From Verrucomicrobiia bacterium (GTDB taxonomy: Bacteria > Verrucomicrobiota > Verrucomicrobiia > Limisphaerales > Fontisphaeraceae), in NCBI GenBank assembly GCA_026414565.1, contig JAOAIT010000041.1, positions 1-64,000 on the forward strand: a DNA stretch of 64,000 bases, in the 5' to 3' direction. Positions 36,860 through 45,775 of the stretch are shown here, piece by piece. The notes under the pieces are model-generated. The model had not been told where the DNA came from, did no database searches, and was given only the letters and a program-made list of their open reading frames with translations. A program made the translations under genes and the position numbers. Numbering within the stretch: the first letter of the stretch is position 1; every line of letters begins with the position of its first letter.

Positions 36860-37777
36860 ATGTCGGATTACCGCGTCAAATTCGAGGTGTTTGAAGGTCC
36901 CCTGGACCTCCTTCTCTATTTGATCAAGAAGGAGGAGGTGGACATTTACGAGGTGAACCTGACCAAGTTGGCCACCCAGTTCATTGAATACATCGAATTA
37001 ATGCGGATGCTGGATTTGGAGGTGGCGGGTGAATTCTTGGTCATGGCCGCCACCCTGATGTATATCAAGAGCCGGGAGCTGCTGCCCAAGGAGCAGCAGG
37101 TAACCCCGGAAGGCGAGGAGGACGAGGAGGATCCGCGCTGGGAGCTGATCCGCCAACTGGTGGAATATAAAAAATTCAAGGATGCGGCCGCCCAGTTGCA
37201 GCAGTTGGAAATCGCCCGTGAAAACACCTACGTCCGCACGCCGGCGCGCATCGAGATGGAGGCTCCCGCACCGCGGCGGGGCGAGGTCTCCATTTTTGAT
37301 TTGCTCAACGCCGTCAATGCCGTGCTCAAACGCTTCGCCGAAAGGCAGCAGGCGGCCTCGGAAATCTACGATGATCCATGGACGGTCAGTGAGAAAATTG
37401 ATTTTCTGCACCAGCGCCTCAAAACAACGCCGGTGTTGCGTTTCTCCGAGCTGTTCGCCGCCGCCCTGACGCGCGCCGAGGTCATTGTCACCTTTCTGGC
37501 CCTGCTGGAGCTGGTAAGGCTGCGGGCGGTGCTGATCACGCAAACCGAGGATTTTGGCGAAATTGAAATCGCCCGCGCGCCCGAGCCTGCGCCCCTGGAA
37601 GAGGCGGAGGCCTTGAAGGCCAAAGCCGAGGAACTGGCCGTGGCCCCGGATGCCCCCCTGCCGCGGCCCGTCACCGCCACCGAATCGGCCGATGCGCCCA
37701 CCGTGGTGGTGAAAATCAAACCGCCCGAAACCCCGGGGGCCGAAGCCTCCTCGCCCGTGACGCCCCCCCACCCCTGA
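36860..37777 (+). CDS. scpA: segregation and condensation protein A
   Basis: A 305-residue kleisin subunit of the SMC-ScpAB condensin, which organises and segregates the chromosome. The N-terminal SMC-binding part begins YRVKFEVFEGPLDLLLYLIKKEEVDIYEVNLT. The middle binds ScpB, and the C-terminal winged helix includes VIVTFLALLELVRLRAVLITQ. An unusual Pro/Ala/Glu-rich tail of about 60 residues follows. The gene lies four bases upstream of scpB, giving the standard operon pair. No smc gene is in the window. Confidence 0.95.
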   Translation: MSDYRVKFEVFEGPLDLLLYLIKKEEVDIYEVNLTKLATQFIEYIELMRMLDLEVAGEFLVMAATLMYIKSRELLPKEQQVTPEGEEDEEDPRWELIRQLVEYKKFKDAAAQLQQLEIARENTYVRTPARIEMEAPAPRRGEVSIFDLLNAVNAVLKRFAERQQAASEIYDDPWTVSEKIDFLHQRLKTTPVLRFSELFAAALTRAEVIVTFLALLELVRLRAVLITQTEDFGEIEIARAPEPAPLEEAEALKAKAEELAVAPDAPLPRPVTATESADAPTVVVKIKPPETPGAEASSPVTPPHP

Positions 37778-37780
37778 CGC

Positions 37781-38509
37781 ATGGAACTGAAAGACATCTT
37801 AGAAGCCTTGCTGTTCAACGCGCAGAAACCGCTCTCCCCGGCGGAGTTGCGGGCCATTTTACTGGCCGCCGCGGAGCAGGCTGAGGAGCCGGAGACCCGC
37901 CCCTTCAAAAAAGTGCCCTTGGAGAATATTGAAACGGCCTTGGCGCAATTGGAACGGGAACACCGGGAAGCGGGACGGACTTTCCGCCTCGTTTGCGTGG
38001 CGGGCGCATGGCAGTTTGTGACCCAGCCCGAATTTGCCCCTTGGCTGCGCACGCTGGTGGGACAAAAGATGCGCCCGCCGCGGCTTTCCCAGCCGGCGCT
38101 TGAGACCCTCGCCATCATCGCTTACCGCCAGCCGGTGACGCGCGCCGAGGTGGAGCAGGTCCGCGGCGTGGCCGTGGACGGCGTCATGCAAACCCTGCTG
38201 GAGCGCGGCCTGGTGGAGCAGGTGGGCCGCGCCGAGGCTCCGGGCCGTCCCGCACTCTACGGCACCACCCCGCAATTCCTGGAATATTTCGGGCTGGCGC
38301 GGCTGGAGGATTTGCCGGCGGCGGATGAATTGCGCCGGTTGCCGGTCCCCAAGCCGGAGGCCCTGTTGACGGTGGACCCCGGCCTGGCCACCACCCCCCC
38401 CCAACAACTGAGTTTGCCGGTAAACCCCGAGACCCCGGCCCCCGCGCCCGGGCCCGAAGCGCCGCCGTCCCCGTCGCCGGACGCTTCGTCCCCGCCGGAG
38501 TCTCCCTAA
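37781..38509 (+). CDS. scpB: segregation and condensation protein B
   Basis: A 242-residue partner of ScpA with two winged-helix domains. MELKDILEALLFNAQKPLSPAELRAIL opens the first. The second holds ALETLAIIAYRQPVTRAEVEQVRGVAVDGVMQTLLERGLVEQVG and GRPALYGTTPQFLEYFGL, all family hallmarks. It ends with a Pro-rich, probably disordered tail like that of the ScpA protein encoded before it. pheA follows after 12 bases, so the four genes scpA to kdsD look co-transcribed. Confidence 0.95.
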   Translation: MELKDILEALLFNAQKPLSPAELRAILLAAAEQAEEPETRPFKKVPLENIETALAQLEREHREAGRTFRLVCVAGAWQFVTQPEFAPWLRTLVGQKMRPPRLSQPALETLAIIAYRQPVTRAEVEQVRGVAVDGVMQTLLERGLVEQVGRAEAPGRPALYGTTPQFLEYFGLARLEDLPAADELRRLPVPKPEALLTVDPGLATTPPQQLSLPVNPETPAPAPGPEAPPSPSPDASSPPESP

Positions 38510-38521
38510 CCGACTGCTGCC

Positions 38522-39583
38522 ATGAGCATTTTGGAACATCGCAAGGCGATTGACCGGCTGGATGAGCAGATCGTCAAGCTGCTCAACGAGCGCACCAGGC
38601 ACGTCTTGGAAATTGGCAACATCAAGCTCAAGGCGGGCGAGGAGATTTACGCCCCTCATCGCGAGCGGGCGGTGCTGTCCCGTGTCTGCCGCCTCAATCA
38701 AGGGCCGTTGACCAATGAATCCTTGCAGGCAATTTACCGGGAAATCATGTCCAGCGCCCTGGCCCTGGAGAAAACCATGGTCATCGCCTATCTGGGGCCG
38801 GAAGCCACCTTCACCCATCAGGCGGCCATTCAACGCTTCGGCAGCAGTTTGCATTACGTGCCCCACAAAACCATTGCCGATGTGTTTCAGGAGGTCAGCA
38901 AGCTGCGGGCCGATTATGGCGTGGTGCCCGTGGAGAATTCCACCGAGGGCGTGGTCACCCACACGCTGGACATGTTTGTGGAAAGCGACTTGAAAATCGT
39001 GGCGCAGATCGTCATGCCCGTCCGCCAGTGCCTCATGGGCAATGTGCGGCGCGAGCAGATCCGCACCCTCTTTGTGCACCCCCAATCCCTGGCCCAATGC
39101 CGGGAGTGGATTCAGCGCGAGCTGCCGCGGGTGGAAATCATTGAAACCTCCAGCAACGCCCGCTCGGCCGAGATGGCCGCCAAAACCCCTCAATCCGCCG
39201 CCATCGCCGGCACTCTGGCGGCGGAACGTTACAAATTGCGCATCCTGGAATATGACGTGCAGGACAGCGCGGTGAACGTCACCCGCTTCCTGGTCCTGGG
39301 CCGCAAGTGCGGTCCGCCCACCGGCAAGGACCGCACCAGCATCATGTTCAGCGTTCGCGATGAGGTGGGCGCGTTGCACCGGGCGTTGACGCCCTTCCGC
39401 CAGTACCGCATCAACATGACAAAAATCGAGTCCCGCCCCAGCAAGCGCAAGGCTTGGGAGTACTTTTTCTTTGTGGATTGCGATGGCCACGTGCAGGACC
39501 GCAAGGTGGCGCGGGCCATCGAGCAATTGGAATTGCATTGCTCCTTCGTCAAAGTCCTGGGCTCCTACCCCAGCGTGGATTAG
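38522..39583 (+). CDS. pheA: bifunctional chorismate mutase/prephenate dehydratase
   Basis: A 353-residue phenylalanine-biosynthesis enzyme converting chorismate via prephenate to phenylpyruvate. The AroQ chorismate mutase domain (about 1-85) has IDRLDEQIVKLLNERTRHVLEIGNIK. The prephenate dehydratase domain (about 92-270) shows AYLGPEATFTHQAA and YGVVPVENSTEGVV. The ACT regulatory domain (about 280-353) contains the phenylalanine-binding motif IESRPSKRKAWEYFFFVD, so feedback inhibition is expected. The layout and length are those of typical P-proteins. It lies seven bases before kdsD. Confidence 0.95.
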   Translation: MSILEHRKAIDRLDEQIVKLLNERTRHVLEIGNIKLKAGEEIYAPHRERAVLSRVCRLNQGPLTNESLQAIYREIMSSALALEKTMVIAYLGPEATFTHQAAIQRFGSSLHYVPHKTIADVFQEVSKLRADYGVVPVENSTEGVVTHTLDMFVESDLKIVAQIVMPVRQCLMGNVRREQIRTLFVHPQSLAQCREWIQRELPRVEIIETSSNARSAEMAAKTPQSAAIAGTLAAERYKLRILEYDVQDSAVNVTRFLVLGRKCGPPTGKDRTSIMFSVRDEVGALHRALTPFRQYRINMTKIESRPSKRKAWEYFFFVDCDGHVQDRKVARAIEQLELHCSFVKVLGSYPSVD

Positions 39584-39589
39584 CCTGCC

Positions 39590-40564
39590 ATGAAATCGCA
39601 CCTGGCCCGCGCCCGTGAAGTGTTTGACCTGGAAATGGCCGGCCTGAAGGCCGTGCGGGCGCGTTTGGATGAGGCCTTCGACGCCGTGGTGGAGAAGTTG
39701 CTGGAAACCGTGCGTCAACAGGGCAAGGTGGTGGTGGTGGGGGTGGGCAAGTCCGGCATCATCGGGCGCAAAATTGCCGCCACCCTGGCCAGCACCGGGG
39801 TGACCAGTGTCGTCCTCGACAGCGTGGACGCGGCGCATGGCGACGTGGGCATTTTGAACGATGGCGACGTGGTGCTCATGCTCAGCTATTCCGGCGAATC
39901 AGAAGAATTAATCCATCTCCTGCCCGCCATCAAACGCTTCAACGTTTCCCTCGTGGCCGTTACCGGCTATCCCCATTCCAGCGTGGGACGGCATGCGCAC
40001 CTGGTGCTCAATGTGCACGTGCCCAAGGAGGCCTGCCCCTTCAACCTGGCTCCCACCACCAGCACCACCGCCATGCTGGTATTGGGAGACGCCCTGGCGA
40101 TGGCCCTGCTGGACGCCCGCGGGTTGAAACGCACTGATTTTGCCCGCTACCATCCCGCCGGTGCCATCGGCCGCGCCCTGTTGTTGAAGGTAGGCGACAT
40201 CATGCGTACCGGCGAGCGTCATCCCATTGCCCGCGAAACCACCACCGTGCGCGAAGGCTTGTTGCTGATGACCCGGGCCAAGGCGGGCTGTCTGACCATC
40301 ATCAATCGCCACGGCAAACTGGCGGGGGTCTTCACTGATGGCGATCTGCGCCGGCACATGGCCGACAATCCGCAGGTGCTTGATCGCCCGCTCCGCGAGG
40401 TGATGACCCCCCATCCCGTATGTGTGCGCGAGGACGCCCTGGCCGCTGAAGCCTTGAAAATTTTCAATGAACGCCGTATAGACGATCTGGTGGTCATCAA
40501 CGCCCGCCGCGAGCCGGTGGGCCTGGTGGATTCCCAGGATTTGCCGCGCATGAAACTCATGTAA
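39590..40564 (+). CDS. kdsD: arabinose-5-phosphate isomerase, KdsD/KpsF family
   Basis: A 324-residue enzyme converting ribulose-5-phosphate to arabinose-5-phosphate, the first step toward Kdo for lipopolysaccharide. The SIS domain (about 35-170) has GVGKSGIIGRKIAATLASTG, LSYSGESEELIHLLP and NLAPTTSTTAMLVLGDALA. Two CBS domains (about 200-255 and 265-324) complete the protein, including GVFTDGDLRRHM. This order is standard. It follows pheA closely; an esterase gene starts 14 bases downstream. Confidence 0.93.
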   Translation: MKSHLARAREVFDLEMAGLKAVRARLDEAFDAVVEKLLETVRQQGKVVVVGVGKSGIIGRKIAATLASTGVTSVVLDSVDAAHGDVGILNDGDVVLMLSYSGESEELIHLLPAIKRFNVSLVAVTGYPHSSVGRHAHLVLNVHVPKEACPFNLAPTTSTTAMLVLGDALAMALLDARGLKRTDFARYHPAGAIGRALLLKVGDIMRTGERHPIARETTTVREGLLLMTRAKAGCLTIINRHGKLAGVFTDGDLRRHMADNPQVLDRPLREVMTPHPVCVREDALAAEALKIFNERRIDDLVVINARREPVGLVDSQDLPRMKLM

Positions 40565-40578
40565 CCCACTACACATCT

Positions 40579-41340
40579 ATGCCCATGAAACACTCCCTCC
40601 TCTGGCCCGCGCTGATGGCCGCAGTTTTAATTATGGCACCCCGCACCGCTCAAGCCCAGAAGGCTGGCACGCAAACCCCGCAACGTTTTGCGGCCACCAT
40701 CACCCGCGAAGTTCACCTCCAATACCTCCTGTACCTGCCCAAGGACTACACGGAGGATGCCGCCCGGCGCTGGCCGTTGTTGCTTTTCCTGCATGGCGCC
40801 GGCGAGCGGGGCTCGGACCTGAATAAAGTCGCCGTACACGGCCCCCCCAAGCTCATCCGTCAGGGCACCAACTTCCCCTTTATTGTGGTTTCCCCGCAAT
40901 GCCCCACAGACGAACGCTGGCGGCCCGAGGAATTGATCCGGCTGCTGGACCATGTCTGCTTTCACTACGCCGTGGATACCAACCGCATTTATCTCACCGG
41001 CCTGAGCATGGGCGGCTTTGGCTCCTGGAGCCTGGCCTCGTTGTACCCGGAGCGCTTTGCCGCCGTGGCCCCCATCTGCGGCGGGGGCGAGGTCATTGAT
41101 GTCCTCTTGGCCCCCCCCAAACGGCGCGAGGCCTTAAAAAACTTGGGCATCTGGGCTTTTCACGGCGCCAAGGATCCCGTGGTCCCGCTCTCGGAATCCG
41201 AGCGCATGGTGGGGGCCTTCAAGCGCGCCGGTTGTCAGGAAGTCGAGTTGACGGTTTATCCCGAAGCCCAGCACGATTCGTGGACGGAAACCTACGCGAA
41301 TCCCAAATTGTACGAGTGGTTGCTCAAGCACTCGCGCTGA
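40579..41340 (+). CDS. secreted alpha/beta-hydrolase (feruloyl/acetyl esterase-like)
   Basis: A 253-residue exported hydrolase with a signal peptide ending near TAQAQ. The oxyanion region LLLFLHGAGERGSDLNKV and the nucleophile elbow GLSMGGFGSWSLA are clear. The likely acid is Asp in HGAKDPVVPLSES and the His is in EAQHDSWTETY. This pattern matches the LpqC/PHB-depolymerase-like family, whose members often remove acetyl or feruloyl groups from plant polysaccharides. That fits the GH10, GH95 and uronate genes in this genome, but the substrate is inferred. The ATG two codons downstream is an equally possible start. Confidence 0.82.
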   Translation: MPMKHSLLWPALMAAVLIMAPRTAQAQKAGTQTPQRFAATITREVHLQYLLYLPKDYTEDAARRWPLLLFLHGAGERGSDLNKVAVHGPPKLIRQGTNFPFIVVSPQCPTDERWRPEELIRLLDHVCFHYAVDTNRIYLTGLSMGGFGSWSLASLYPERFAAVAPICGGGEVIDVLLAPPKRREALKNLGIWAFHGAKDPVVPLSESERMVGAFKRAGCQEVELTVYPEAQHDSWTETYANPKLYEWLLKHSR

Positions 41341-41377
41341 GGGCCGCGCCCCATGCGCCAGGGACACCGCTTGACTT

Positions 41378-42793
41378 ATGTCCTTCATCACTGACGATTT
41401 CCTGTTACAGACCAAAACGGCCCGGCGGCTTTATCACGAATTCGCCGCGCCGCAGCCCATCCTCGACTACCACTGTCATCTGCCCCCCAAGGACGTGGCC
41501 GAGAACCGCCAGTTTCAGAACCTGTTTGAAATCTGGCTGGAGGGCGACCACTACAAATGGCGTGCCATGCGCGCCAATGGCGTGCCGGAGCGGTTGATTA
41601 CGGGCGATGCTCCCCCCTACGAAAAATTCCTCGCCTGGGCGAAGACCGTCCCGCATACCCTGCGCAATCCGCTCTATCATTGGACACACCTGGAGCTGCG
41701 CCGTTATTTCGGCATTCGCGAGCTGCTGGATGAGACCACCGCCCCCAAAATCTGGCAGCGGGCCAACGCACAGCTCGCCCGGCCGGAATTTTCCGCGCAG
41801 GGCATTTTGCAAAAGTTCAAAGTGGTGGCGGTTTGCACCACCGACGACCCGGCGGATGATTTGCGCTATCATCAGGCCCTGGCCCGCACCAGCCTCCCCT
41901 GCAAGGTGTATCCCACCTTCCGTCCGGACAAGGCGCTCATGGTGCACCGGCCCGACGTGCTCCAGCCATGGCTGGCGCAACTGGAAAAGGTCAGTAACAC
42001 CGACATCCGCAATCTGGACGGCCTCTTGACGGCTCTGAAAAAGCGTCACGACTTTTTCCACGCCCTGGGGGGCCGCCTGTCGGACCACGGCCTGGAGCGG
42101 TGCTACGATGCTTTCATCGCCGAGCGCCGCGCCGCGGCCATCTTTGCCAAAGCCCGTGCCGGGCGTCCTGTGACCCTGGAGGAGCAATTCCAGTTTGCCA
42201 GCTTTATGATGCTCCAGTTCGGTTACTGGGATGCCGAGAAGGGCTGGACCAAACAGTTGCACATTGGCGCCCAGCGCAATAACAACACCCGCCTCTTCCG
42301 CCAGCTCGGCCCCGATACCGGTTTCGATTCCATCGGCGACTGGCCCCAGGCGCGCGCCTTGGCCAATTATCTGGACCGCCTGGACCAGGAAAACCGCCTG
42401 CCCAAGATGGTGCTGTACAACCTCAATCCTGCGGCCAACTACGTCTTCGGCACCATGATCGGCAACTTCCAGGACGGCAGCGTCCCCGGCAAGATCCAGT
42501 GGGGCAGCGGGTGGTGGTTCCTCGATCAGAAGGAGGGCATGGAATGGCAGCTCAATGCCTTGTCCAACCTGGGACTCCTCTCCCGTTTCATCGGGATGTT
42601 GACCGACTCGCGCTCCTTCATGAGCTACCCGCGCCATGAGTATTTCCGGCGCACGCTGTGCAACCTGCTGGGGCGGGATGTGGAAAACGGCGAGCTGCCC
42701 GATGACGATGCCCTGCTGGGGCCGCTGGTGCAGAACATTTGTTTTACAAATGCCTTGAACTTTTTGGGGCTGCCGGCGGTGGGCCGGGCATAA
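41378..42793 (+). CDS. uxaC: uronate (glucuronate/galacturonate) isomerase
   Basis: A 471-residue amidohydrolase-superfamily isomerase that converts glucuronate to fructuronate and galacturonate to tagaturonate, the entry step for uronic acids from pectin or xylan side chains. It starts MSFITDDFLLQTKTARRLYHEFA. The metal motif YHCHLPPKDVAEN and the later VCTTDDPADDLRYH, LHIGAQRNNN and the GSGWWFLDQKEGM segment are typical. Length matches the family (about 470). No uxaB, uxuA or kdgK is seen nearby, so the rest of the pathway must be elsewhere. Confidence 0.95.
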   Translation: MSFITDDFLLQTKTARRLYHEFAAPQPILDYHCHLPPKDVAENRQFQNLFEIWLEGDHYKWRAMRANGVPERLITGDAPPYEKFLAWAKTVPHTLRNPLYHWTHLELRRYFGIRELLDETTAPKIWQRANAQLARPEFSAQGILQKFKVVAVCTTDDPADDLRYHQALARTSLPCKVYPTFRPDKALMVHRPDVLQPWLAQLEKVSNTDIRNLDGLLTALKKRHDFFHALGGRLSDHGLERCYDAFIAERRAAAIFAKARAGRPVTLEEQFQFASFMMLQFGYWDAEKGWTKQLHIGAQRNNNTRLFRQLGPDTGFDSIGDWPQARALANYLDRLDQENRLPKMVLYNLNPAANYVFGTMIGNFQDGSVPGKIQWGSGWWFLDQKEGMEWQLNALSNLGLLSRFIGMLTDSRSFMSYPRHEYFRRTLCNLLGRDVENGELPDDDALLGPLVQNICFTNALNFLGLPAVGRA

Positions 42794-43023
42794 ACGATGG
42801 GATGTCTTTGATGGGTGTGCATAGGCGGGGCCGGCGTGTCGTCGGCTCAAGAAGCAAATAAAATTGTATTTATTAGTAAAGCTAAAATCTTAATAATATT
42901 TTTGCGTTGGCTAAAATGTTATTATATTTGCCGCAACGTCATGCAAATGACTAATCGCCCAATGCGCATGATTCGTCGGCCTAACTTGGTGGCCTTTTGG
43001 GCCAGCCCTTCCTCCTTTGTCCT
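42794..43023 (+). promoter_or_regulatory. AT-rich regulatory region ahead of the respiratory module
   Basis: About 42853-42930 is strikingly AT-rich against the surrounding GC-rich DNA, with several TATTAT-like runs that could serve as -10 elements. Downstream are a perfect palindrome GTCAT-GCAA-ATGAC (42938-42951) and ATGCGCAT (42962-42969), which could be operator sites. No coding sequence was recognised in this gap. The region likely drives the four-gene operon starting at 43024. Confidence 0.45.
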
Positions 43024-44163
43024 ATGATGAATGCCATTCCCGCCATGGATCCCATCCCGCTGCCCGCGCCGGTGTGGCTCTTCAAACTGCTGCACATCCT
43101 GACGCTGGCCCTGCACTTCGTCACCGTGGAGATGCTGCTGGGCGGCCTGCTGGTGGCGGCCTGGCTTAATTTCCTGGGCACCCGCGGCGGCCCGCTGGCG
43201 GGGGCGCGGCTGACCGCCGGGGCGGCGCTGGCCAAACGCCTGCCGATCGTGATGACCTATGTCATCAATTTGGGGGTGCCCCCCCTCCTTTTTGCCCAGG
43301 TGCTTTATGGACGGGCCTTGTACACCAGCAGCGTCCTCATTGGGGCCTGGTGGATAGCCGTCATCTTCCTGCTCATGGGCAGTTACTGGCTGCTGTATCG
43401 CTTTGCGGGGCGTGCCCAGGCGGGGCAGGCGGGCTGGATGGGCGCCCTGCTGGCATGGCTCATGGCGGGCATGATTGCCAAAATCTACTCCACCAACATG
43501 ACCCTTATGCTGCGGCCGGACGTGTGGGTCTCCATGTATTCCACCAGCGCCCACGGCACCCTGTTACCGCCGCATGATCCCACCTTGATGCCGCGCTGGT
43601 TGTACATGCTGACGGGCGGCTTTGCGGTGGCAGGCCTGTGGATGATCTGGCTGGCCGCCAACCGCAACATCGCCGACGAGGCGCGCAATTATCTGGCGGT
43701 GCGCGGCGGGGCCTTGGCTGCGGTGGGCGGGCTGGCCCTGGCGCTTCTGGGCCTGTGGGTTTTGCGCGCGCAACCCGAGGCCGTCCGGCAGGGGTTGAGC
43801 CAGTCCGGTCTGATGCAGGGCGCGCAAATCGGCTGGATGTTGGGGCTGGTGTTGATTTTGGCTGCGGGCCTGTGGAGTCTGCTGGCGCGGCCCCTGTCGC
43901 GCCTGGCGGGCACACTTGCTGCGGTGGGCGCGGTGGTGTGCATCGGTGGCATGACGGTGGTGCGGGACGGCATTCGCGATCTGAGCCTGGCGGCCAAGGG
44001 CTTCGCCATTCAAGGGGTGGACTTGTGGCAGCGGGCCACCCATGTGAATTGGGGGGTGCTAATTCTGTTCTTTGTCACTTTTGTCATCGGGCTGGCGCTG
44101 GTGGGCTGGCTCATTTCCGTGGTGTTGCGGGCCAAACCTGTAACTGAAAAGGTGAACGTATGA
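43024..44163 (+). CDS. polytopic membrane subunit of bc/bd-like respiratory complex
   Basis: A 379-residue integral membrane protein with about eight or nine transmembrane helices and no recognised catalytic motif. The first helix contains WLFKLLHILTLALHFVTVEMLLGG, with two His residues and a Gly-rich end. The helix pattern parallels the CydA-like protein encoded at 45776 (both look like the cytochrome bd subunit fold), but the Glu residues of CydA are missing, so it may be the CydB- or CydA-prime-type partner. Start is one of two adjacent ATGs (43024, 43027). Its stop overlaps the Rieske gene start by four bases, so it is part of the same complex or operon. Confidence 0.6.
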   Translation: MMNAIPAMDPIPLPAPVWLFKLLHILTLALHFVTVEMLLGGLLVAAWLNFLGTRGGPLAGARLTAGAALAKRLPIVMTYVINLGVPPLLFAQVLYGRALYTSSVLIGAWWIAVIFLLMGSYWLLYRFAGRAQAGQAGWMGALLAWLMAGMIAKIYSTNMTLMLRPDVWVSMYSTSAHGTLLPPHDPTLMPRWLYMLTGGFAVAGLWMIWLAANRNIADEARNYLAVRGGALAAVGGLALALLGLWVLRAQPEAVRQGLSQSGLMQGAQIGWMLGLVLILAAGLWSLLARPLSRLAGTLAAVGAVVCIGGMTVVRDGIRDLSLAAKGFAIQGVDLWQRATHVNWGVLILFFVTFVIGLALVGWLISVVLRAKPVTEKVNV

Positions 44164-44666
44164 GTTCCTCCAAGGATTTTCCAGCGGACAACCCCTCCAT
44201 GGCCGCCACGCCGGGGGCCTCGGGCGAGGCCGTGGACCGGCGCGTTTTCATCGGTGCCGCCATGGGCGGGGTGGGACTTTGTTATTTGGCCGCCATCGGT
44301 TATCCGGTTTATCGCTACCTGGCCTCCCCCGTGGAACGGGCCGAAGCCCAGGCGGCAGTGACAGAAGTAACGTTGCCCGAGGCGCACAAACTGCCGCGCA
44401 AGAGTGCGTTGATGTTCAAGTTTGGGCCGTTCACGGCTTTGTTAATCCACCATGAGGATGGCACCTGGAGCGCCTTCAATGCCAAGTGCACGCATCTGGG
44501 CTGCACCGTGAAATACGAGCCGCACCACAACCGCATTTTTTGCGAGTGCCATGGCGGCATTTACGATGCCAAAAGTGGGGCCAACACTGGCGGCCCGCCG
44601 CCGCGCCCCCTGCAGGTGTATCAGGTCAAGGTGTCGGAATCTGGCGTGGTGGTATCCAAGAGCTGA
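44160..44666 (+). CDS. Rieske [2Fe-2S] iron-sulfur protein of cytochrome bc/b6f-type complex
   Basis: A 168-residue protein with an N-terminal twin-arginine-like membrane anchor (DRRVFIGAAMGGVGLCYLAAIGYPVY) and a C-terminal Rieske domain. Box I is CTHLGC (Cys110, His112, Cys115) and box II is CECHGG (Cys128, Cys130, His131). The cluster is bound by Cys110, His112, Cys128 and His131, with Cys115 and Cys130 placed for the usual disulfide. The protein would take an electron from quinol oxidised at the cytochrome b Qo site. It is sandwiched between the membrane subunit and cytochrome b genes. Confidence 0.93.
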   Translation: MSSSKDFPADNPSMAATPGASGEAVDRRVFIGAAMGGVGLCYLAAIGYPVYRYLASPVERAEAQAAVTEVTLPEAHKLPRKSALMFKFGPFTALLIHHEDGTWSAFNAKCTHLGCTVKYEPHHNRIFCECHGGIYDAKSGANTGGPPPRPLQVYQVKVSESGVVVSKS

Positions 44667-44677
44667 GGAGCCGCACT

Positions 44678-45760
44678 ATGAAATCTCGCATGGCTGCACT
44701 TTACGGTTGGTTGGATGAACGCCTGGGGCTGGAGGAGCTGCTGGAGTTTGCCCGCCACAAAACAGTGCCGGTCCACAAGCATACCTTCTGGTATTATTGG
44801 GGCGGCATTTCCTTGTTTTTCTTCATGGTCCAGCTCTTCACCGGCGTCTTGCTGCTGGTCTATTACCGCCCCGGGCCGGAGGCGTATGACTCGGTCCGGC
44901 AAATCACCTACGACATCAATTTTGGCTGGCTCATCCGCAGCACCCATTCCTGGGCGGCCAATCTGATGTTGGTGGCCATCTTTGTGCACATGTTCAGCGT
45001 CTTTTTCATGAAGGCTTACCGCAAGCCGCGCGAATTCGGTTGGTGGAGCGGCCTGGCGCTGCTGCTCATGACCATGTTGTTTGGGTTCAGCGGTTACCTG
45101 CTGCCCATGGACGAGCTGGCCTTTTTTGCCACCAAAATTGGCCTAGAAATGCCGGAGAAAATCCCCTGGATTGGCCCCAAGATTGCCAGCCTTTTGCGGG
45201 GCGGCCTCGAGGTGAACGAATTCACGGTACAGCGTTTCTTTGCCCTGCATGTGGTGATTCTCCCGCTGCTTTTCCTGCCGTTGCTGGGCTTTCACTTGTG
45301 GCTGGTGCAGAAACATGGCAACGCCCTGCCACCCTCCGAGGAGGCCAAACCCGCGGAGCAGCGGCGCTCGATGCCGTTTTTCCCGAATTTTCTCGCCAAG
45401 GATCTGGCCATGTGGCTCATCGCGCTGAACGTGCTCGCCGTGCTCGCCGCCTTGTTCCCCTGGCAGTTGGGCGAGCAGGCCGATCCCACCAAGGCCCCTC
45501 CGCCGGGCATTCATCCGGAATGGTATTTCATGAGCATGTTTTATGTGCTGGAACTTTTCCAGGGCACCTGGGGACTGGCCTTGAGCATGGGCATCTTTAC
45601 CTTGGGATTGGTGCTGTGGATGCTGATTCCCTTTTTTGACCCCGACAGCCGCAACGGAAAACGCGCCCGCCAGGCCACCTGGTTTGGCCTGTTGGTGGTG
45701 TTCATTCTCACTCTCACCACCATCCTGGGCTATTGGGGCGTCTATGGCAAAGGCCACTAA
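44678..45760 (+). CDS. cytochrome b (b6-plus-subunit-IV type) of the quinol-oxidising complex
   Basis: A 360-residue membrane protein. ATG 44678 follows a GAGGAG ribosome binding site. Haem ligands are His90 and His104 in one helix and His191 and His206 in another; the second pair is separated by 14 residues, as in cytochrome b6, instead of the 13 of mitochondrial-type cytochrome b. The Qo-site PEWY motif is present in HPEWYFMSMFYVLEL, so the subunit-IV part is fused. Eight helices are expected or nearly so. No cytochrome c1 or f gene follows; instead a CydA-like/cytochrome c fusion is encoded 15 bases downstream. Confidence 0.92.
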   Translation: MKSRMAALYGWLDERLGLEELLEFARHKTVPVHKHTFWYYWGGISLFFFMVQLFTGVLLLVYYRPGPEAYDSVRQITYDINFGWLIRSTHSWAANLMLVAIFVHMFSVFFMKAYRKPREFGWWSGLALLLMTMLFGFSGYLLPMDELAFFATKIGLEMPEKIPWIGPKIASLLRGGLEVNEFTVQRFFALHVVILPLLFLPLLGFHLWLVQKHGNALPPSEEAKPAEQRRSMPFFPNFLAKDLAMWLIALNVLAVLAALFPWQLGEQADPTKAPPPGIHPEWYFMSMFYVLELFQGTWGLALSMGIFTLGLVLWMLIPFFDPDSRNGKRARQATWFGLLVVFILTLTTILGYWGVYGKGH

Positions 45761-45775
45761 CCTCTGGAGCGTATT

